Shown here piece by piece: positions 34,111 to 41,019 of a DNA stretch of 64,000 bases (within the stretch, counting starts at the first letter, position 1; every line of letters starts with the position of its first letter). The DNA lies in the NCBI GenBank assembly GCA_021414005.1, contig JAIOPH010000019.1, positions 434,001-498,000 of the forward strand, written 5' to 3'. This DNA comes from Chthoniobacter sp. (GTDB taxonomy: Bacteria; Verrucomicrobiota; Verrucomicrobiia; Chthoniobacterales; Chthoniobacteraceae). The notes beneath the pieces were generated by a model. It searched no databases and had not been told where the DNA came from. It worked only from the letters and a program-made list of their open reading frames with translations. The translations under genes and the position numbers were made by a program.

Positions 34111-35373
34111 ATGAAAACCATCCGCATCATCGTGCCCATCGCCATTCTCACCCTCGCCGCGCCGCTGCGCGCGCAGACGGACGACGCGGCCTTTCTCACG
34201 CAATTCGAGAAGACCTTCGAGCCGGGCGGCGCTGTCCAGGCGAAGGACTTCGTCACGGCTGAACTGCTGAATGGCCGCCTGCACGCCGTGCGACCGCTGG
34301 CCGACAATGACGGTCTACTCAACACCTATTTCGTGGATACGCCGGACGGTTTGCTGGAAGCCACCGGCACACCCGCGCTCAAAACCCGCATCCGCGAAAT
34401 CTATGCGCTCGATTACCTGCGCGGGTTGAGCAAGACGGAGGAATTTGGCAAGGCCATCGGCAAGACCGTGGAGCAGAAAGCCGAGAGCGTCGTCGGCATC
34501 GTGCGTGATCCCATCGGCACGGTTAAAAACGTGCCGAAAGGTGCGTCGCGCTTTTTCGGACGCATCGGCGAGGGCATGAAGAGCGTCGGGAAAAGCGAAG
34601 GTAACGGAAGCGTGCTCGCGAACATCGCCGGCGTGAACAAGGCGAAGGCGCAGCTCGCGGCGCAGCTCGGCGTGAGCCCGTACACGACGAACGAGGAACT
34701 GCAAAGGGAACTCACGGCGACCGCGCGCGCTATGGCTGGGGGTGGTCTGGTGGTCAGTGCGGCGACGGCGGCGGTGAGCGGCGGCGCAGGCACCGCGCTC
34801 TCGGTCGTCGGCGTGAACGAGACACTGCAAAACGCGCTCGTGAATTCCACGCCCGAGGACCTGCGGCTCAACAACCGCAAGAAGCTCCTCGCGCTCGGCG
34901 TGAACCGCGCGCTGGCGGATGAATTTCTCATGCACCCGTGGTTTTCGCCTTGGCATGAGACGATCACCACCGACGCGCTGGCCCGCATCGGCGTGAATCC
35001 CACCGCCTTCCTCACCGATGCGGTGAAGGCGCTCACGCCGGAGGACGCGTCCTTTTTCCAGCGCGTGGCGCAAATCCTCGCGCGCTATCACGCGGAGGCC
35101 GCGCCGCTGCGGGCGATCCGCTTTGAGGGCGGCATCATCACCGCGCTCGACAAGAGCGGCACACTCGTCGTTCCGGTCTCGCTCGACTACGCCATCTGGG
35201 CCGAGCGCACCGCGCGCCGCGCGGAGGAATTCGCCGCGCTCGCCAAGGGGGGCGGAGAGATCAAAGGTCTCGCGTTCTGGACCGACGGACAAATTTCCGA
35301 ACGCCTTGCCGCCGAACTCCAGCAGCGCCACATCGCCACGCACGCCCGCGCACTCGACGCTGCCGCCCGCTAA
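34111..35373 (+). CDS. Exported protein of unknown function with a glycine-zipper segment
   Basis: A 420-residue protein with a signal peptide (IVPIAILTLAAPLRA). The N-terminal part is globular (FEPGGAVQAKDFVTAELLNG, HAVRPLADNDGLLNTYF); the middle carries a membrane-active-looking stretch MAGGGLVVSAATAAVSGGAG at about residues 209-228, a glycine zipper; the C-terminal part contains FLMHPWFSPWHETITTDALA. No family is recognised. It is 21 nt downstream of the L,D-transpeptidase in the same direction, so it probably shares its transcript. A role in envelope or outer-membrane assembly is a guess from context. Confidence 0.75.
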   Translation: MKTIRIIVPIAILTLAAPLRAQTDDAAFLTQFEKTFEPGGAVQAKDFVTAELLNGRLHAVRPLADNDGLLNTYFVDTPDGLLEATGTPALKTRIREIYALDYLRGLSKTEEFGKAIGKTVEQKAESVVGIVRDPIGTVKNVPKGASRFFGRIGEGMKSVGKSEGNGSVLANIAGVNKAKAQLAAQLGVSPYTTNEELQRELTATARAMAGGGLVVSAATAAVSGGAGTALSVVGVNETLQNALVNSTPEDLRLNNRKKLLALGVNRALADEFLMHPWFSPWHETITTDALARIGVNPTAFLTDAVKALTPEDASFFQRVAQILARYHAEAAPLRAIRFEGGIITALDKSGTLVVPVSLDYAIWAERTARRAEEFAALAKGGGEIKGLAFWTDGQISERLAAELQQRHIATHARALDAAAR

Positions 35374-35392
35374 CGCCAGCCTCATTCATCCC

Positions 35393-36304
35393 ATGAAAAT
35401 CTGCCCCATCCACATCCTCGCCGCCACCCTCCTCGCCACCGCGCAACCCTGCATCCATGCGGCTTCCCAGCCGCCGACCGCCGCGCAATGGGAGGCCGCG
35501 CTCGCCGCCCGCGAGCAGCGCACCGCTTTGCTCCGCGATGAACTCAAGGCGCTCGACACCCGCATCGAGGGCCGTATCGGAACGATCGTCGGCGCGCTGC
35601 AGTCCATCGGCGACTCCAAGGATTCCCGCACGAAAGTGGCACGGATGAAGGAGCAGTCCATCGAGGCGCTGAAGAAAAACATCGGCTACTTCCAGACCAA
35701 GCGCGCCACGCTGCAGGAAGAGATGCGCCGGCCCACGTTGCGCCTCACCGAGGAGCAGAAACGCAAGGGCATCGCGATCTTTGACGAGCGCATCGAGAAG
35801 CGCGTCGGGGAGATCCTCACCGTGCAGAAGTCGCTGCCCGCCCACAAGGATTACGAGCGCTACCGGGCCACGGGCAGCGATTGGAACGGCACGACCTACG
35901 CGGTCAACGAAGACCACCGCCAGAACCAGCGCGTGACGGCTTACACGAACTCGCAGCGCAAGGAGATCGAGGAGGGCCTGCGCCGCAGCATCGCCCGGAT
36001 CGAGCAGCAAAACCGCGCGCTCAAGACGGCGAACGCGCCCGCCGAGGAGATCGCGAAAAACGATGCGCTGATCGCCGAGCGCCGTCGGCAGCTTTCTGTC
36101 GCGCTTTCGCCCGCCGCCACACCCACGCGCGAAATCGGGCGGAAGGAAGCGCTCGACCTCGACAAGGCGCTGCAGATTGCCATCGGTGAACTGCGCAAGG
36201 ACTTCACCACGCTCTTCGCCCGTTACTCCGCCTACCTCCAGGAACTCTCCGCCGTGAACCAGTCGCGCGACGCTCTCGCGGCCGCAAAACAAAAGCATTC
36301 CTGA
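35393..36304 (+). CDS. Exported coiled-coil protein
   Basis: A 303-residue protein with a signal peptide ending near IHAASQ, then almost entirely charged helices (KALDTRIEGRIGTIVGALQS, EEGLRRSIARIEQQNRALKT) with heptad spacing, suggesting a periplasmic coiled coil. A middle segment KDYERYRATGSDWNGTTYAV breaks the helices and may be a small domain. No family recognised. It follows the unknown exported protein by 19 nt and precedes a tiny lipoprotein, in a row of envelope genes. Confidence 0.75.
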   Translation: MKICPIHILAATLLATAQPCIHAASQPPTAAQWEAALAAREQRTALLRDELKALDTRIEGRIGTIVGALQSIGDSKDSRTKVARMKEQSIEALKKNIGYFQTKRATLQEEMRRPTLRLTEEQKRKGIAIFDERIEKRVGEILTVQKSLPAHKDYERYRATGSDWNGTTYAVNEDHRQNQRVTAYTNSQRKEIEEGLRRSIARIEQQNRALKTANAPAEEIAKNDALIAERRRQLSVALSPAATPTREIGRKEALDLDKALQIAIGELRKDFTTLFARYSAYLQELSAVNQSRDALAAAKQKHS

Positions 36305-36314
36305 CGCTCCAGCC

Positions 36315-36509
36315 ATGAAGACCATCCACATCACCCTCGCACTCTTCGTGACCGCCGCCGCGTTCTCGGGCTGCGCGGCTGAACGCTATGATGCACTGGA
36401 GAAGCGTCAGGATCACATCGATGCGCGTCACAAGGAACGGATGGACCGGCGTGAACTGCGCAGCGAACGCGCCGACGCCCGGGCCGATGCGCGCTTCCAG
36501 CGCTGGTAA
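36315..36509 (+). CDS. Tiny lipoprotein with a charged helix
   Basis: A 64-residue precursor with lipobox AFSGC (Cys20) followed by a helix very rich in Arg, Glu, Asp and His (RRELRSERADARADARFQRW). After processing only about 45 residues remain, similar in plan to small outer-membrane-tethered helices such as Lpp, although no homology is claimed. It lies 10 nt after the coiled-coil gene and 22 nt before the lipoprotein hydrolase. Confidence 0.7.
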   Translation: MKTIHITLALFVTAAAFSGCAAERYDALEKRQDHIDARHKERMDRRELRSERADARADARFQRW

Positions 36510-36531
36510 GGCCGGCCGTGAAAACGTTCCT

Positions 36532-38190
36532 ATGAAAAGTCTCCGCATCCTGAGTTACTGCATCGCCGCCACGCTCACGCTCGCGGGATGCAGCACGTTG
36601 CCGCTTTCTGAAAAATCGGCCACCGCCGAATTGCAAGGCACCACTCTCGCACAGGCGGATGAGCTGCTCACACACAGCGGCCGGCTGGTCGCGCAGGAGG
36701 AGGTCGCCGCCGTCTATCGCCTGCGCGCGGCGGAGATTGCGTGGGGCGCGCTCAGCACCCGCGCCGGCGCGGTGAAAGACATCGCCGCGCTGCCCGAGCC
36801 GCAGCGGCACGCGCTCCGCATCCTCGCCACCAGCGCCGAGAAACTCGCACCGCTTTTCGTCGGTGCCGGGGCGGTGCCCACGCGCGACTTCGCGTATGCC
36901 GGCCATCGTTATCACGTCAACGCCTCGCGCGCGGACAAGCCCGGTGTCTATCCGCCCGCGCGCCTCGCCGCGGTCAAGCCGGCCAGCGAGGTGCCGCACA
37001 AACTCACCGTCAACTGGCACGCGGAAGCCGGGGCAGGCGCCCCGCTCGCGCCGACATGGAAGCGTCCCACCGATCCGAAAATGCAGCGCTTCGTGGGGCT
37101 GCGCAGCTATATCGAACCGATCACCGCCCTGCTCGATTTCGCCGGCCCGGCCAAGCCCGGCGCGGTGCGCACCGCCACGCTCACCGGCTACGATCCCACC
37201 GCCATTTCGCGCGTGCGCGTCGGGCCTGCGGAGTATCCGCTCGCCGCGGATTTCACCGCGCCCATCGTGGACCGCACGCTCGACATCAATGAATTCCGGC
37301 TCGCCCTCAGCGGCTTCTTTCACCCCGACGCGCGGGAGGCCCAGCTAGGCCTGATCGAACCCTACGATCGCAACCGCATTCCCGTCATCCTCGTCCACGG
37401 CCTCAATTCGCACCCGCGCATGTGGCGCAACGTGGTCAACGATCTCCGCGCCGACCCCGCACTCCGCGGGCGCTATCAGTTCTGGACATTCTACTATCCC
37501 ACCGGCGCGCCCATCGCATACTCCGCGCTGCGCCTGCGCGATGAACTCGCCGCGCTCGACAAAGTCATCGGCCCGCAGCGGCGTATGGTGCTCATCGGAC
37601 ACAGCATGGGTGGGCTGGTTTCACGGATGCAGGTCATCTCACCGGGCCGCGCCATCTGGGACGCGCAGTTGAACAGCAGCGCCCAAAGCCTCTACGCATC
37701 GGAGGCCGCCGACAGCCTGCTCCGGCGCTCGCTGCTTTTTTCGGCCAACCCGGAGATTGGCCGTGAGATTTACATCTGCGTGCCGCACCGCGGCAGCGGA
37801 CTGGCCGACATGTCGCTCGCTGGCTGGCTGGGGAGCTTCGTGAAACTGCCTGGCAAAATCACCAGCTCCCTGACCGCACTGCCCGCATCCGTCCTGACAG
37901 GGCGTCGGCTGAACAGCGTCAGCGGGCTCTCGCCGGCCAACCCGCTCTACGGCGCGCTCGAAAACGTGCCGATCCAGGTCCCGCATCACTCGATCATCGG
38001 TGATCGCGGGAAAGGCGGGAACAAGGACCATACGCCGCCGGTCAGCTCCGACGGCGTAGTGCCGTACTGGAGTTCGCACCTCGACGGCGCGCAGTCCGAA
38101 ATCATCGTTCCCGGCCCGCACGGCTCCTATGAAAAGCCGGAGACCATCGCGGAACTGAAGCGCATCCTCGCCCTGCACGCGCGGCGATGA
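36532..38190 (+). CDS. Lipoprotein alpha/beta hydrolase, paralogue B
   Basis: A 552-residue paralogue of the 26343 gene. Lipobox TLAGC (Cys at about 20), an N-terminal domain ending around residue 270, and a hydrolase domain with IPVILVHGLNSHPRMWRNVV, VLIGHSMGGLVSRMQ, IYICVPHRGSGLA, SDGVVPYWSSHLDG and VPGPHGSYEKPETI. All parts of a Ser-Asp-His triad have candidates. The start at 36532 gives the lipoprotein signal. The stop overlaps the DUF4105 start by 4 nt. Probably an envelope-displayed esterase or lipase. Confidence 0.88.
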   Translation: MKSLRILSYCIAATLTLAGCSTLPLSEKSATAELQGTTLAQADELLTHSGRLVAQEEVAAVYRLRAAEIAWGALSTRAGAVKDIAALPEPQRHALRILATSAEKLAPLFVGAGAVPTRDFAYAGHRYHVNASRADKPGVYPPARLAAVKPASEVPHKLTVNWHAEAGAGAPLAPTWKRPTDPKMQRFVGLRSYIEPITALLDFAGPAKPGAVRTATLTGYDPTAISRVRVGPAEYPLAADFTAPIVDRTLDINEFRLALSGFFHPDAREAQLGLIEPYDRNRIPVILVHGLNSHPRMWRNVVNDLRADPALRGRYQFWTFYYPTGAPIAYSALRLRDELAALDKVIGPQRRMVLIGHSMGGLVSRMQVISPGRAIWDAQLNSSAQSLYASEAADSLLRRSLLFSANPEIGREIYICVPHRGSGLADMSLAGWLGSFVKLPGKITSSLTALPASVLTGRRLNSVSGLSPANPLYGALENVPIQVPHHSIIGDRGKGGNKDHTPPVSSDGVVPYWSSHLDGAQSEIIVPGPHGSYEKPETIAELKRILALHARR

Positions 38191-39173
38191 AACGGGCGCT
38201 GCGAGGCCTGGCTTTGGCGCTGGCGTGGTTGCTCGCGCTCGGCGGCGCGGCGTGGGCTTTTGGCGCGCTGTCCTACGACTTCCCGGTGCTGCGGGGCACG
38301 GTCGCGTGGGGTTTCGCGCTCGCTGTGCTGGCGGCGGTTGTTTTCATCCGCGGCGTGGGACGAAAACTCGGCGCGGTCTTCGCGAGTTTCGCTCTCGTGC
38401 TCGCCTGGTGGCTCACGCTCAAGCCCAGCAACGACCGGCCCTGGCAGCCCGATGTGGCGCAAACCGCGTGGGCGGAAATCGCGGGCGACACCGTCACTTT
38501 GCACAATGTCCGCAACTGCGACTACCGCACCGAGACCGACTACACCGCGCGCTGGGAGACGCGCACCGTGCGGCTCGCACAGCTCACCGGCATCGATCTC
38601 GCAATCAACTACTGGGGCTCACCGTGGATGGCGCATCCCATCGCCAGCTTCCAGTTTGCCGACGCGCCGCCGGTCTGCTTTTCCATCGAGACGCGCAAGG
38701 AAACCGGTGAGAGCTACTCCGCCATCGGCGGCCTCTACCGGCAGTACGAACTCATCTACGTCTGCGCCGATGAGCGCGACGTGATCCGCGTCCGCACCAA
38801 CTACCGCCACGGCGAAGACGTCTTCCTTTACCGCACCACCGCCACGCCCGGGCAGGCCCGCGCCCGCTTCCTCGAATACCTCGCCTCCATGAACACCCTC
38901 CGCGACCACCCGCGCTGGTACAACGCTGTCACCACGAATTGCACCACCACCATCCGCACCCAGCACGACCCCTCCCGGCGCGCGCCGTGGGACTGGCGCA
39001 TCCTCCTCAATGGCAAAGGCGACGAAATGCTTTTCGAGCGCGGCCAGCTCGTCACCGGCGAACTCCTTTTCCCTGAACTGAAAAAGCGCGCCCTCATCAA
39101 CCCTGGTGCGCAGGCCGCCAACGACGCACCCGATTTCTCCGTCCGCATCCGCGCCGGCCAGTCTTCATTTTGA
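38187..39173 (+). CDS. DUF4105 domain membrane protein
   Basis: A 328-residue protein with two N-terminal transmembrane helices (LALALAWLLALGGAAWAF and VAWGFALAVLAAVVFI) and a periplasmic DUF4105 (Lnb N-terminal-like) domain: VTLHNVRNCDYRTETDY, YWGSPWMAHPIASFQFADAP, FSIETRKETGESYSAIGGLY, and a Cys-containing segment YNAVTTNCTTTIRTQH. DUF4105 domains have papain/NlpC-like Cys-His features, so peptidase activity on a lipoprotein or cell wall is possible. It is the last gene of the block and is coupled by a 4-nt overlap to the hydrolase upstream. Confidence 0.87.
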   Translation: MKRALRGLALALAWLLALGGAAWAFGALSYDFPVLRGTVAWGFALAVLAAVVFIRGVGRKLGAVFASFALVLAWWLTLKPSNDRPWQPDVAQTAWAEIAGDTVTLHNVRNCDYRTETDYTARWETRTVRLAQLTGIDLAINYWGSPWMAHPIASFQFADAPPVCFSIETRKETGESYSAIGGLYRQYELIYVCADERDVIRVRTNYRHGEDVFLYRTTATPGQARARFLEYLASMNTLRDHPRWYNAVTTNCTTTIRTQHDPSRRAPWDWRILLNGKGDEMLFERGQLVTGELLFPELKKRALINPGAQAANDAPDFSVRIRAGQSSF

Positions 39174-39356
39174 GAATAGCGATAGCCTTCAATTCGGCGT
39201 TCTTTGGAAGGAAACTACTCAATCCGCACGGGGAGAAAAGGGATGCGGCCCTTGCGGATTGTGCGCGGGTCGCCGTCCCGTTCGGCGAGCCAGCGTTCAA
39301 TCTTCGCCTCCACGCTTTGACTGCGCGAGAAGCCGCCCTGAAACAACGCTGCTTTT

Positions 39357-39381
39357 CGCGTTATATGACTTTGAGAAGCGC
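39357..39381 (+). repeat. 25-bp direct repeat, copy 1
   Basis: Pattern CGCGTTATATGA, then three variable bases, then TTGAGAAGCGC. The second copy is at 39554-39578 in the same orientation, differing only in the three bases CTT versus AAT around the middle. The spacing between starts is 197 bp. Confidence 0.75.
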
Positions 39382-39553
39382 CCTTCGTTTTGCGGATCTT
39401 TTCCGAACAGAGCGAACGCGCTGATCGTCATGGCACATCGCCGCGACCAACCCTCAATACCAACCATGCCCCGAGCGAAATGGTATTCGCCGCAGCTTCG
39501 GCGTGACCTCTTGGCGCGATTGTATTTCCGCGTGGTGAAATAACCGCGCATTC

Positions 39554-39578
39554 CGCGTTATATGAAATTGAGAAGCGC
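39554..39578 (+). repeat. 25-bp direct repeat, copy 2
   Basis: Matches 39357-39381 at all but about two positions. The duplicated unit also shows weak similarity beyond its edges on the left (for example GCATTC/GCTTTT), hinting that a longer segment was tandemly duplicated and decayed. Confidence 0.75.
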
Positions 39579-39664
39579 AGTCATTCGCTCACTCAGCTAA
39601 GCGCGGCTCGGATTTCCTTCGAACCGCGCATCACGCCGCCGTCAGCGGCCATCAGTCAAACCCT

Positions 39665-39702
39665 GGTGGCCGTGCCGGCATGTCCGGCTCTGGCCACCTT
39701 TT
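39665..39702 (+). terminator. Strong two-tier hairpin followed by T-tract, just before the sigma-like gene
   Basis: Outer stem GGTGGCC (39665-39671) with GGCCACC (39692-39698), inner stem GCCGG with CCGGC, then TTTT at 39699-39702. This is a textbook intrinsic-terminator shape, but it ends 22 nt before the ATG at 39724, with the ribosome-binding site AAAGGAA in between. It either insulates the gene from upstream transcription or attenuates it from a leader. Confidence 0.7.
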
Positions 39703-39723
39703 CAAAAGAAAGGAACCACCGCC

Positions 39724-40401
39724 ATGAGTCCATCCGCAGGAGACCTGCTCGTTGAACACATCGCTCCACGCCTTCGCGCCGTCGTGCCGAAGGTGGTCAG
39801 ACCGGTCGGAGCCGAGGATAGTGAGGAACTGGTCCAGGACGCCATCTACACGGCGGCCCGGATGCTCGATAGCGTTGAACGGAAGGGGAGGACGGTGACG
39901 GCGGGCAATATCGCCTATTACGCCATACTCCATATCAAATCGGGACGGCGCGGGAACAGTTGTGGGCGGACCGACGCCTTGGCACCAACCACGCAACTCG
40001 ACGGCTGCAGCTCGGTGCTGTCGATGGAGGAGGAGGTCGGGTGGGACCCGGAGATGAATGAGCCGATCACCCTCGGCGAACTGCTGGCCAGCGAGCACGA
40101 AGATCCCGCCATGATGGCCGCCCGTGACATCGACTGGGACTTGTTCCTGGCGACGCACGACTATCGCTACGGGGTGATTGTTGCCGGGCTGCTGGAGGGA
40201 AAAAACTTCGGTGAATCCGTCATTGGATGCGGCGAGGGATTTTCCCGCGTCTATCAGCTCAAGGCGCAGCTCGCCGAAGACCTGCTGGCATTCATGGGCA
40301 CCCAGGCCATCGCGGATTCGATGAGGATTCCGGCGTGGCGGGCCTGCATCATGGCGGATCGGGAGCGCGTCGCGTGTCGGCATGATCGGCGGCGGCAGTA
40401 G
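39724..40401 (+). CDS. Sigma-70-like factor of a mobile element
   Basis: A 225-residue protein with sigma-region-2-like sequence: LRAVVPKVVRPVGAEDSEEL, VQDAIYTAARMLDSVER and GNIAYYAILHIKSGRR, plus a C-terminal helix-turn-helix candidate (GVIVAGLLEGKNFGESVIG). An unusually good ribosome-binding site (AAAGGAA, 8 nt upstream) supports the start. Proteins of this kind occur in phage-related islands and might direct late gene transcription; here it stands directly before a broken terminase gene. The call rests on motif impression and could be a distant relative rather than a working sigma factor. Confidence 0.55.
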   Translation: MSPSAGDLLVEHIAPRLRAVVPKVVRPVGAEDSEELVQDAIYTAARMLDSVERKGRTVTAGNIAYYAILHIKSGRRGNSCGRTDALAPTTQLDGCSSVLSMEEEVGWDPEMNEPITLGELLASEHEDPAMMAARDIDWDLFLATHDYRYGVIVAGLLEGKNFGESVIGCGEGFSRVYQLKAQLAEDLLAFMGTQAIADSMRIPAWRACIMADRERVACRHDRRRQ

Positions 40402-40472
40402 GGAAATCCGGTCGATGCCCCGTGGTGAAGAAAAAGACCCGTCGCCTGCGGGCGGTTCTTTTTTTACGTATC

Positions 40473-40919
40473 AGCGGCCACCATCCGCCGCACCGTGCGC
40501 TACGAGTGCGCCGAGTGCCGTCACCCCCGGCCTGCTCATCCACCGCAAGCACATCGCCTTCCACGGCCGCTGGGTGCGCCGCAACCCCACCGCCCCGAGC
40601 AACTGCGCCTCGCTCTCTTGGGGCGCGCTCCTCCCGTGGTGGACCGATTGGGGCGCGCAGGTCGTGGAATACCTCAGCGCCCTTCGCCGCGCCGCTCAAA
40701 AGCTTCACCAACGAAACCCAGGGCCGTCCCTGGACGGATCGTCTGCGTTACATGAAGCACGACAAATATCTCCGCGACCGCGAACTCGATAATGACCCGC
40801 CCGCCCCGTGGCCCCTCGAACGCAACCGCTTCGCCACCATCGACGCCCAGGCCAGCGGCGGCGGCCACTGCTACCTCGTCATCCGCGCCTGGGACCTTGC
40901 TGCCGTCGTCCGGCTCCGC
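40473..40919 (+). pseudogene. Phage terminase large subunit (GpA type), left part, broken
   Basis: Three frames must be joined to read the gene: TVRYECAECRH (zinc-finger-like CxxC), KHIAFHGRWVRRNPTAPSNC followed by LSWGALLPWWTDWGAQVVEYLSA, and PLKSFTNETQGRPWTDRLRY then RNRFATIDAQASGGGHCYLV to IRAWDL. These match the late ATPase linker and start of the nuclease domain of Terminase_GpA, for instance the aFvNttxGepW motif. The coding match stops near 40910. The matching right part is at 44968-45585, about 4 kb away. Confidence 0.75.
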
Positions 40920-41019
40920 GCGTCTCGTTCTTTCCGAAAGACGGAATGAGGCTGGAGATGTCGGTGAAACCGACCCATAGTCGGCACAAAATGAATGCTG
41001 CCGAATCGGCGTTGTCCGC

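Larger units (their letters stand above)
39174..39664. other. Gene-poor stretch with gene fragments at the prophage edge
   Basis: About 490 bp without an intact gene. It contains two 25-bp direct repeats and, on the minus strand at 39221-39340, a fragment reading SVEAKIERWLAERDGDP and RTIRKGRIPFLPVRIE before a TAG, which is protein-like but not identified. On the plus strand 39466-39543 encodes MPRAKWYSPQLRRDLLARLY in a 25-codon frame that looks like the front of a truncated small DNA-binding protein. I interpret it as eroded DNA between the envelope block and the phage relic. Confidence 0.45.

Noticed and set aside
32077..34284. 735-codon minus-strand open frame opposite the barrel and L,D-transpeptidase genes
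   Set aside because: Same reason: mirror frame of high-GC genes with signal peptides and catalytic motifs on the other strand.
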